From Rhodospirillales bacterium (GTDB lineage: Bacteria > Pseudomonadota > Alphaproteobacteria > Geminicoccales > Geminicoccaceae), in the NCBI GenBank assembly GCA_007131045.1, contig SLRI01000610.1:1-7398 (forward strand): DNA of 7,398 nucleotides, given 5' to 3'. How positions within the stretch are numbered: position 1 is the stretch's first letter; the number at the start of each line of letters is the position of its first letter. The notes beneath the pieces were generated by a model. That model worked only from the letters and a program-made list of their open reading frames with translations, was not told the origin of the DNA and searched no databases. Positions 1 through 5,689 of this stretch are shown piece by piece. The translations under genes were made by a program, and so were the position numbers.

Positions 1-101
1 GGGTTCGCCGCGTCGAGCGCCGGGTTGGTCGGGTCGTCGAGGAGCGCCACGGTCCGGGTCGGCCCGCCGTTGTCGGCGGCGATGCCGGCGCGGATGTCGG
101 T
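1..101. repeat. Direct DNA repeat, copy in module 3
   Basis: Positions 1-101 align without gaps to 1303-1403 with about 8 mismatches by hand count. The repeat codes for the DNGGPT / NPALDAANP part of the choice-of-anchor Q-like segment. Similarity weakens beyond 101 but resumes around 180-260. The copy is cut by the window edge, so its true extent is unknown. Confidence 0.75.
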
Positions 102-1160
102 CGTGCCGATCTCCTCGGTCACGGCGAAGAGTTCCTCAGCGCGCACGCCGAGCCGGTCACTCGACAGAGCGCCGTCGACAACGGTGTCACGGAAGGTATT
201 GGCACCGTTGCTGGTGATGCGGCCGACGACGCCTTCGTCAATGATGCTGTTGACGATACTGAGCGTGCCGGTGTCGATAACCCGTACGCCGGCAGCAGGT
301 TTGGGATCCTCGGGCCGGTCGGCGTCGCCGTGGCGCGAACCCGTGATCGTCGAGTTCAAGAGGCTCACCTGATTGCCAGACCCCACGCGCAACACTGACG
401 AGTCGCCGGAGGGGAACACAGGCTCGCGGGAACCCAACAGATTGCCGGCCAAGGTGCTGTTGATCAGCTCGAGCTCGTCGCCGCTACGAACCACCGCGGC
501 GGTCCCATATGCCGATCCATTATTGCTGATCTCCGAATTCTCGATCGTGGCCTTCTCCCTTGCCCAGATCGTTGAGGCTAACATGCTGCCATAGTTGCCC
601 GAAATTGTGCTATTGGTGATGGAAAGTTGGCCATCGAAAATTGAAATCGTTTCGGTAATAATTCCGCTGTTTCCATAAACTGCACTGTCAGAAATAGAAA
701 TATCGCCTTGAAATCGGATTGCCGCGACAATGCCGCCGGTAGTATCCCGAATGATGCTGTCATTTATACTCAGCGAACCACTGCCAGTGATCGCGTCGGA
801 ATAATAGCTGCCGTAGCGCCCTTCGACGATGACACGATCGAGCGACACCGCCGAACGGATGGCTCCTAAGCCCGCAAGTGGACCCTGAAGGGTTAGGTCT
901 TCAAGGCGCAGGTCAGTCTCGAATGCGCCGAGTCTTCCAGCAATCGCGATGCCTGCGGCACCGCCATCGGCCGAATCTCCGTCGATGATCAAGTCCTCGG
1001 TGATCAGCGGTAAGCCGCTCTCGAGCGTGATCGTGCCGCCGAGCAGGCTCTCGTCAAAGGTGATGGTGCTCAAGCCCGGAATCTCGTTGGCCGTTAGTAC
1101 CGCCTCGCGCAGTGAAATCTCGCCGTTCACGGAGACTACATCATCGAGCGTGGTCACGAC
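1..1160 (-). repeat. Module 3 of the beta-helix protein (cut by window edge)
   Basis: This unit encodes residues 954 to 1339. It begins VVTTLDDVVSVNGEISLREA and reaches the choice-of-anchor Q-like segment (ADNGGPTRTVALLDDPTNP) before leaving the window at NPALDAANP. Its helix part contains a clearly AT-rich stretch (601-720, 45 of 120 bases G or C by hand count) with codons such as ATT, TCT, AAT and ACA that are rare in the rest of the gene. The frame stays open across this patch, so it is not obviously broken. Confidence 0.8.
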
Positions 1161-4019
1161 CAGACCGCGGTCGAAATTGGGCGGGGGCAGAATTTGCAAC
1201 TCATAGGCACCGAGATCGATCCCCTCGCCGAAGGCTCGCGGAAACCCGGTACCGCGCTGATCGAACGCGAGAGGATTGCCGGCACTGTCGACCGCGTCGG
1301 CCGGGTTGGCCGCGTCGAGCGCCGGGTTGCCCGGGTCGTCGAGGAGGGCCACGGTGAGTGTCGGCCCGCCGTTGTCGGCGGCGACGCCGGCGCGGATGTC
1401 GGTGTTGCGCAGTTCCGTTGTCGCTGCGAACAGTTCCTCGGCGCGGACGCCGAGGCGGTCGCCCGAGCTTGCGCCGTCGACCGACGTTTCACGGAAGGTG
1501 TTGGCGCCGTTGCTGGCGATGGTGCCCACGACACTGTCGTCGATGATGCTGTTGGCGAGGGTGACCGTGCTGCCCGGTGTGACGTAGAGCCCGGTGCCGA
1601 GGTCGGGGCGGGAGTAGTCGCCGAAGGCGTAGCGGGAGCCGGTCAGCGTGGTGTTGACGATCGCGGCCGTGCTGTCCGGCCCGATGCCGATGGCCGCGGC
1701 AAAGAAGCCGAACCCGGGGGAAGGCAGCCCGACCGCGCTGTCGGCGATCGTGCTGTTGGTCAGCACCAGTTCGCCTCTCACCCGGATGGCGCTGCCATCG
1801 TTGCTGCCGATGTATTGACCGTTGCCGATGAAGGCGGAGCGGTCGATCGAGAGTGATCCTTCCGCGTGCACGCCATAGGCCGAGTTCGTGCCGCCATTGT
1901 TCGAGATCGAGCTGTCGACGATGCGTGTGTCACCGACGACCCGCATGCCGCCGCCGTATTCGCTGCCGTTCCGCGAAATCGTGCTGCGCTCGACGAGGAC
2001 GTCGCCGGCAAAACGGATGCCGGCGCCGCCGATCCCACTGTTGTCGATGATCGCGCTGTCGCGCAAGGAGAGCGCGCCGTTGCCGCGGATCCCGTAGCCG
2101 TTGGCGTACGATCGGGTACCCGTCACCGCGGCGCGCTCCAGTTCGAGGGTCGCGGAGTCGGCCGAGATACCGGTAAAGCCACTGTTGTCGATCGTCAGAT
2201 CTTCGAAGCGTGCGGCGGCACCATCGACGACGAAGCTCGTGAAGCCATAGGCGAGCGGGGTGTAGGGGGGGATATTGGTCAGGCCGAACCCGCCGTCGAT
2301 GGTGATTGCGCCGGCACCACGGTCCAGCGGATCGCCGTCGATCACCACATCGTCGGTGATCGTCAGCGAGCCGAGTTCGAGCAGGATGGTCCCGCCCAGC
2401 AGGCTCTCGTCGAAGGTGATGGTGTCGAGGCCGGGGTTGCGGTTGGCGGTCTCGAGCGCTTCGCGCAGGGAGACGAGGCCGTCGGCGCGGACCACGTCGT
2501 CGAGCGTGGTGACGACCAGGCCTTCGTCGGGTATCACCGTTGGTGTATCCAGCTCGAAGGCGCCGAGATCGACGCCACCGCCGACACTTCTGGAGAAGCC
2601 GGGGCCGCGCTGGTCGAACACGAGCGGGTCGCCGGCGGCGTCGCGGGCCAGATCCGCTCTGCCGCCATCCAGGGCCGGGTTGACGAAAATGGGGTTGAGC
2701 GCCACGGTTTCGGTCGGCCCGCCGTTGTCCGCCAGGACGCCGGCACGCACACCGCTCGAGCCGATCTCCTTGGTCGTGGCGAAGAGTTCCGCAGGATCGA
2801 CGCCGAAGAGCGTCGGCGTACCTGGATAAATGACGTAGGAAATGCCGCTGCCGCCATCCGGCGCGCTGGTGTAGTCCCGCACGATGTTCGGGCCGTTGAG
2901 CTCGAGCCTGCCGCCGGCGAGATAGGCGCTGTCGTCGACGATGCTGTTGGACAGCGTCACGCGGGCATCGGCGCCGACGAAGATCGCGGTGCCGGGGATC
3001 GGGGTGCCGTCCGGCCCGAATAGGTACGAGCCGGTGATCGTGCTGTTGACGATCCGGGCCGTGCCGCCGGCCTCGATGCCGATCGCCGCACCGCCGGCGC
3101 CGTAGACGGCAACGCCGGTCGTCCGCGTGTCGGCGATAGTGCTGTTGATCAGCTGCAGCGCGCCGTCGACCCGGATGGCGCTCGAGGGGCCGATGCCGTC
3201 GCGGCTGCCGTTGCCCGCGAAGGTGCTGCTCTCGACGACAACGTCTCCCTGGACATCGATCCCGGCGCCGGTGATCGCGCCGTTGTCGGCGATGGTGCTG
3301 TTCTGCACGACCACGTCGCCGCTGCCCAGGATGCCGAAGCCGTATTCGCCGGTGTTGCCGACGAACTGGCTGCTCTCGACGAGCAGCGTCGTGCCGTCGA
3401 TACGCACGCTGGCCGCGAGGTTCGGGCTGGTGTTGTAGCCGATGAGCGAGTCGAGGACGTCGATGCGGCCGGCGGTGGCGTCGATGCCGAAGCCGAAGGC
3501 CTGATCGCCGTTGATATCGCGAATGGCGACCCGTTCGATCGTGAGATCGGTATCGGTAGCACGGATGCCGGCAAAGCCGCCGCCCGCGATCGTCAGGTCC
3601 TCGAAGCGCGCGGTCACGCCCGCGAGCGTGAAGGCGATCAGGCCGTCCTCGGCCGAGGCTCCGCCGCTGCCATCGATGACGATGCCGGCGCTGCCGCTGT
3701 TCGAGGGATCGCCGTCGATCACCAGGTCTCGGGTGATCTCGAGGTCGCCGAGCACGAGGCGGATGGTGCCGCCGCGAAGCGCGTCGGCGAAGGTAATGGT
3801 GTCGAGGCCGGGGCTGGCGTTGGCGAGGGTCACCGCCTCGCGCAGCGAGAGCACGCCGTCGGTGGCATCGACCACGTCGTCGAGGGTGGTGACGACCAGG
3901 CTCGCTTGCGGCGCGCTGACCAGCGCCAGGGGCGGCGGTGGGGCCGGGCTGGTCGAGAGGTATTCGTGCCGCGTCGACTCCGGCCGGCTGGGGTCGACGG
4001 TCGTGCCGTTCTCGGGCAT
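1..4019 (-). CDS. Giant beta-helix repeat protein, CSLREA / choice-of-anchor Q type (3' end outside window)
   Basis: The frame is open from the ATG at 4019-4017 to the window edge, giving 1339 codons with no stop. Three tandem modules are visible. Each opens with VVTTLDDVV ... SLREA ... AN ... PGL.TITF ... GGTI ... IDGD (first Val at residues 42, 502 and 954), which matches the CSLREA N-terminal motif except that Cys is replaced by Leu or Ile. Next come about 300 residues rich in NSTI, NSxI and GNxG turns, typical of right-handed parallel beta-helices. Each module ends with ADNGGPT (Asn at 432, 883, 1317), then, in the two complete modules, FDQRG and DLGAFEL or DLGAYEL, as in choice-of-anchor Q proteins. 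The N-terminus (MPENGTTVDPSRP...) is Pro/Ser/Thr-rich with no hydrophobic signal, so export by a C-terminal signal such as type I secretion is inferred. An in-frame ATG at 4043 would add eight residues; neither start has a strong ribosome-binding site, but GAG eight bases before 4019 favours it slightly. A surface or adhesive role is likely but unproven. Confidence 0.85.
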   Translation of the reverse strand, partial: MPENGTTVDPSRPESTRHEYLSTSPAPPPPLALVSAPQASLVVTTLDDVVDATDGVLSLREAVTLANASPGLDTITFADALRGGTIRLVLGDLEITRDLVIDGDPSNSGSAGIVIDGSGGASAEDGLIAFTLAGVTARFEDLTIAGGGFAGIRATDTDLTIERVAIRDINGDQAFGFGIDATAGRIDVLDSLIGYNTSPNLAASVRIDGTTLLVESSQFVGNTGEYGFGILGSGDVVVQNSTIADNGAITGAGIDVQGDVVVESSTFAGNGSRDGIGPSSAIRVDGALQLINSTIADTRTTGVAVYGAGGAAIGIEAGGTARIVNSTITGSYLFGPDGTPIPGTAIFVGADARVTLSNSIVDDSAYLAGGRLELNGPNIVRDYTSAPDGGSGISYVIYPGTPTLFGVDPAELFATTKEIGSSGVRAGVLADNGGPTETVALNPIFVNPALDGGRADLARDAAGDPLVFDQRGPGFSRSVGGGVDLGAFELDTPTVIPDEGLVVTTLDDVVRADGLVSLREALETANRNPGLDTITFDESLLGGTILLELGSLTITDDVVIDGDPLDRGAGAITIDGGFGLTNIPPYTPLAYGFTSFVVDGAAARFEDLTIDNSGFTGISADSATLELERAAVTGTRSYANGYGIRGNGALSLRDSAIIDNSGIGGAGIRFAGDVLVERSTISRNGSEYGGGMRVVGDTRIVDSSISNNGGTNSAYGVHAEGSLSIDRSAFIGNGQYIGSNDGSAIRVRGELVLTNSTIADSAVGLPSPGFGFFAAAIGIGPDSTAAIVNTTLTGSRYAFGDYSRPDLGTGLYVTPGSTVTLANSIIDDSVVGTIASNGANTFRETSVDGASSGDRLGVRAEELFAATTELRNTDIRAGVAADNGGPTLTVALLDDPGNPALDAANPADAVDSAGNPLAFDQRGTGFPRAFGEGIDLGAYELQILPPPNFDRGLVVTTLDDVVSVNGEISLREAVLTANEIPGLSTITFDESLLGGTITLESGLPLITEDLIIDGDSADGGAAGIAIAGRLGAFETDLRLEDLTLQGPLAGLGAIRSAVSLDRVIVEGRYGSYYSDAITGSGSLSINDSIIRDTTGGIVAAIRFQGDISISDSAVYGNSGIITETISIFDGQLSITNSTISGNYGSMLASTIWAREKATIENSEISNNGSAYGTAAVVRSGDELELINSTLAGNLLGSREPVFPSGDSSVLRVGSGNQVSLLNSTITGSRHGDADRPEDPKPAAGVRVIDTGTLSIVNSIIDEGVVGRITSNGANTFRDTVVDGALSSDRLGVRAEELFAVTEEIGTTDIRAGIAADNGGPTRTVALLDDPTNPALDAAN
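1194..2516 (-). repeat. Module 2 of the beta-helix protein
   Basis: This unit encodes residues 502 to about 942, from VVTTLDDVVRADGLVSLREA to GEGIDLGAYELQ. Its start lies 1356 bases (452 codons) from the start of module 3. It shares with module 3 the blocks FDESLLGGTI, SNGANTFR, DRLGVRAEELFA and NPALDAANP, which makes these two the closest pair. A short linker (ILPPPNFDRG) joins it to module 3, comparable to the DTPTVIPDEG linker between modules 1 and 2. Confidence 0.8.
1303..1403. repeat. Direct DNA repeat, copy in module 2
   Basis: This is the partner of positions 1-101, matching at about 93 of 101 bases by hand count. It lies at the equivalent protein position of module 2. The corresponding part of module 1 (about 2660-2760) is visibly less similar at DNA level, which points to a later duplication or gene conversion between modules 2 and 3. 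Confidence 0.75.
2549..3896 (-). repeat. Module 1 of the beta-helix protein
   Basis: This unit encodes residues 42 to about 490. It runs from VVTTLDDVVDATDGVLSLRE through a DNGGPT segment to GGGVDLGAFEL. Its start lies 1380 bases (460 codons) from the start of module 2. It is the most divergent of the three: the stretch before DNGGPT includes an unusual insertion (APDGGSGISYVIYPGTP) not seen in the other two modules, and it lacks their SNGANTFRET block. In the CSLREA part it has FADALRGGTI where modules 2 and 3 have FDESLLGGTI. Confidence 0.8.
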
Positions 4020-4210
4020 GGTCGATTCTCGCGCTCGAAACATCGAATGATTGCAACCGGGCCTGCCGACCCACCGGCCGCTGCAACTTCTTTCGACTGT
4101 CGCAAGGTGCGGGTTGGACTGCAAGTAGAAACACGGATTTATTTTGGCCAACCAAGGGGGGAAATAAATCGCTCGAGCTCTCCCGACATCAACTCTGCTG
4201 ACGAGGTCGC
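4020..4210. promoter_or_regulatory. Divergent intergenic control region
   Basis: This gene-free stretch separates the outward-facing starts of the beta-helix gene (minus) and the sulfotransferase gene (plus), so promoters for both should lie here. The right half (about 4121-4170) is AT-rich compared with its surroundings, as expected for promoter DNA. I could not pick a convincing -35/-10 pair on either strand. GAGG at 4203-4206, four bases before the ATG at 4211, is a plausible ribosome-binding site for the sulfotransferase. An 8-bp palindrome, GCTCGAGC, sits at 4171-4178. Confidence 0.55.
4136..4170. repeat. Perfect 9-bp inverted repeat, candidate operator
   Basis: GATTTATTT at 4136-4144 is the exact reverse complement of AAATAAATC at 4162-4170, with a 17-base spacer. 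The spacer overlaps an 8-bp palindrome, TTGGCCAA (4144-4151), and ends in a run of six G. Arms this AT-rich stand out in GC-rich DNA. The position, 40 bases before the sulfotransferase start and within the shared upstream region, suits a protein-binding site. As a terminator it would serve no gene, because both neighbours are transcribed away from it. Confidence 0.5.
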
Positions 4211-5071
4211 ATGACGATGACCACCCGCCTGCACTTCATCTCTGGTCTGCCGCGCTCGGGCTCGACGCTGCTCGCCGCCATTCTCCGGCAGAATCCGCAG
4301 TTTCATGCGGCGATGACCAGTCCTGTGGGCCAGCTCTTCAATGTGATGCTGAATGCGATGGGGCCGGGCAACGAGACGGCGCTGTTCATCGACGAGGCGC
4401 AGAAGAAGGAGCTCCTGGCCAGTCTTTTCGAGTGCTACTATCGCGGGCAGGAGGACAAGGCGGTCATCTTCGATACCAACCGGCTCTGGTGTGCCCGGCT
4501 GCCGACACTGCTGTCGCTGTTTCCCGAGGCCAAGGTGATCTGCTGCGTGCGCAGCGTCGCCTGGGTCATGGACAGTATCGAGCGGCTGGTCCGCCGGAAC
4601 GCGTTCGAGCCGTCCCGGCTTTTCGCCAATGCCGAGGAGCGGGCCACCGTCTTCAGCCGGGTGGACGCACTGGCGCATCGCGACCGGATGGTCGGCTTCG
4701 CCTGGTCGGCGCTGAAGGAGGCCTATTACGGCGAGCACGGCCGGTCGCTGTTGATCCTCGAATACGACATACTGGCGCAACGCCCGGCCGAGACCCTGAA
4801 GCTGATCTACGAGTTCCTGGGCGAGCCGGCGTTCGCGCATGATTTCGGCAATGTCGAGTACGCCGAGCCGGCCTTCGATGCGCAGCTCGCCACGCCGGGC
4901 CTGCATACCGTCAATCGCAAGGTGGCCTTCACGCCCAGGCGGACCATTCTGCCGCCCGATCTGTTCCAGAAATACGCCGCCCTCTCGTTCTGGCGCGAGC
5001 CCGCGGGCTCGGCCGCTTTTCGCATCACCGTCCAGCCGGAGCCGGCGGCCGAAAAGCCGAACGGCGGCTAG
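4211..5071 (+). CDS. Sulfotransferase family protein
   Basis: The protein has 286 residues, a normal length for single-domain bacterial sulfotransferases, which move a sulfo group from PAPS to a hydroxyl or amine acceptor. Residues 12-20 (GLPRSGSTL) form the 5'-phosphosulfate loop. Residues 109-125 (VICCVRSVAWVMDSIER) form the 3'-phosphate site, with Arg114 and Ser122 as likely contacts. ILEYDILAQRPAETLKLIYE (182-201) is the usual downstream helix region, and Phe260-Trp261 lie in the C-terminal part. No signal peptide or membrane segment is seen, so it is cytoplasmic. The start at 4211 has GAGG four bases upstream; a second in-frame ATG at 4217 is possible. The acceptor cannot be told from sequence. 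The gene is divergent from the beta-helix gene, and the next gene starts about 107 bases downstream. Confidence 0.85.
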   Translation: MTMTTRLHFISGLPRSGSTLLAAILRQNPQFHAAMTSPVGQLFNVMLNAMGPGNETALFIDEAQKKELLASLFECYYRGQEDKAVIFDTNRLWCARLPTLLSLFPEAKVICCVRSVAWVMDSIERLVRRNAFEPSRLFANAEERATVFSRVDALAHRDRMVGFAWSALKEAYYGEHGRSLLILEYDILAQRPAETLKLIYEFLGEPAFAHDFGNVEYAEPAFDAQLATPGLHTVNRKVAFTPRRTILPPDLFQKYAALSFWREPAGSAAFRITVQPEPAAEKPNGG

Positions 5072-5089
5072 GGTCGGCTGGTCGGAGGA

Positions 5090-5134
5090 CTTGCCCGCCC
5101 GAAGGGCTTGCCCGCCCGGATGACTTGCCGGAAC
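5090..5134. repeat. 17-bp tandem repeat, about 2.5 copies
   Basis: CTTGCCCGCCCG occurs at 5090-5101 and again at 5107-5118, and a decayed third copy beginning CTTGCC starts at 5124, so the period is 17 bases. The first unit also contains a small stem, GCCC-GAA-GGGC (5097-5107). There is no T-run after it, so I do not call a terminator. The repeat lies just after the sulfotransferase stop codon and before the MarR gene. Confidence 0.6.
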
Positions 5135-5139
5135 GTGCG

Positions 5140-5156
5140 CCGCTTGGCAGAAGCGG
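5140..5156. promoter_or_regulatory. Palindrome upstream of marR-type gene, candidate operator
   Basis: CCGCTT (5140-5145) and AAGCGG (5151-5156) are perfect inverted arms around five bases. The 17-bp element ends 22 bases before the MarR-type start. MarR proteins are dimers that commonly bind 15-20 bp palindromes near their own promoters, so autoregulation is a reasonable inference. A six-base arm can also arise by chance in GC-rich DNA. Confidence 0.35.
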
Positions 5157-5178
5157 TGGACATTGTGCGGGAAGCGTC

Positions 5179-5607
5179 ATGCATATCGAGACCGACGAGT
5201 ATGTTCTCGACCAGCAGGTCGGCCATCTGCTGCGCCGCGCCAACCAGCGTCACACGGCGCTGTTCGCCAGGCGCTTCGCCGATTTCGACCTGACGCCTCT
5301 GCAGTTCGCCGTCTTGATGCGGCTGCGCGAGGCGGGGCCCTTGTCGCAGAACCTGCTCGGCCGGCAGACCGCGATGGACCCCAATACTGTGCAGGGTGTA
5401 ATCCTGCGGCTGTTGCGCCGCCGCCTGGTCGACCGCTCCGGCAGCGACGACGACAAGCGGCGCAAGGTCTTGGCGCTGACCCCGGAGGGCCTGGCGCTGG
5501 CCGAGCGGCTGGTCGCCGAGGGCCACGCCATCACCGAGGAGACGCTGGCCCCGCTCACCGCCACGCAGCGGCGGCAGTTCCTCGTCCTCTTGGCCAAGCT
5601 CTCGTGA
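5179..5607 (+). CDS. MarR family transcriptional regulator
   Basis: The 142-residue protein fits the MarR family, dimeric winged-helix regulators that usually repress nearby genes and release DNA on binding a small ligand or on oxidation. LTPLQFAVLMRLREAG (38-53) is the first part of the DNA-binding domain. DPNTVQGVILRLLRRRLVDR (67-86) is the recognition helix region. SGSDDDKRRKVLALTPEG (87-104) is the wing, with the family's typical Asp-x-Arg pattern (DDKRR, 91-95). N- and C-terminal helices would form the dimer interface. No cysteine is present, so thiol-based oxidant sensing is unlikely. I chose the ATG at 5179 because the protein then starts at normal family length; it has GGGAAG four bases upstream. 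A TTG at 5125 would add 18 residues unlike the family. The korA-like gene follows after 82 bases in the same direction and is a candidate target. Confidence 0.88.
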   Translation: MHIETDEYVLDQQVGHLLRRANQRHTALFARRFADFDLTPLQFAVLMRLREAGPLSQNLLGRQTAMDPNTVQGVILRLLRRRLVDRSGSDDDKRRKVLALTPEGLALAERLVAEGHAITEETLAPLTATQRRQFLVLLAKLS

Positions 5608-5619
5608 AACCACGCCGTC

Positions 5620-5650
5620 GTGACTTGCGGCGGCGGCTCGCGTATATCAT
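5620..5650 (+). promoter_or_regulatory. Possible promoter for the korA-like gene
   Basis: GTGACT (5620-5625, four of six matches to TTGACA) is followed after 17 bases by TATATC (5643-5648, four of six matches to TATAAT); TATCAT at 5645-5650 matches five of six but with a 19-base gap. It is the only AT-rich -10-like block in this spacer. The match is modest and the gene could also be read through from the MarR gene. Confidence 0.3.
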
Positions 5651-5652
5651 GT

Positions 5653-5686
5653 GCCTTCGTATGAGCGAAGCGAGCCGAGCGAAGGC
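5653..5686 (+). promoter_or_regulatory. Leader inverted repeat that can mask the korA Shine-Dalgarno
   Basis: GCCTTCG (5653-5659) pairs perfectly with CGAAGGC (5680-5686), and the right arm contains the likely ribosome-binding site GAAGG (5681-5685) of the following gene. An 8-base direct repeat, GAGCGAAG, occurs at 5663-5670 and 5677-5684. The first copy allows a competing five-pair stem, CTTCG (5655-5659) with CGAAG (5666-5670) and a six-base loop, which would leave GAAGG free. The pairing is seen directly; a regulatory switch is inference, and a DNA-level operator is an alternative. Confidence 0.4.
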
Positions 5687-5689
5687 CGG

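Noticed and set aside
1866..3023. 385-codon plus-strand reading frame
   Set aside because: It lies antisense to the beta-helix gene, shows no recognisable domain, and its Ala/Val/Asp/Gly-rich product follows from the complement of a GC-rich repeat gene.
1..4019. CRISPR array or noncoding satellite
   Set aside because: The repeats are long, imperfect and in one open reading frame, with no short identical repeats at regular spacing.
1930..4155. Long 741-codon minus-strand reading frame
   Set aside because: It is the shifted frame of the beta-helix gene. Its product is dominated by Arg, Pro, His and Gly, as expected from GC-rich repeats read out of frame, while the neighbouring frame gives clear family motifs.
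4139..4906. 255-codon minus-strand reading frame
   Set aside because: It is antisense to the sulfotransferase, whose motifs are unmistakable; the antisense product has no recognisable motif.
5090..5134. Intrinsic terminator after the sulfotransferase
   Set aside because: Only a four-pair stem is available and no T-run follows it.
5125..5178. Upstream TTG start for the MarR protein
   Set aside because: The 18 added residues are unlike MarR N-termini and would run through the palindrome at 5140-5156; the ATG at 5179 gives a normal length.
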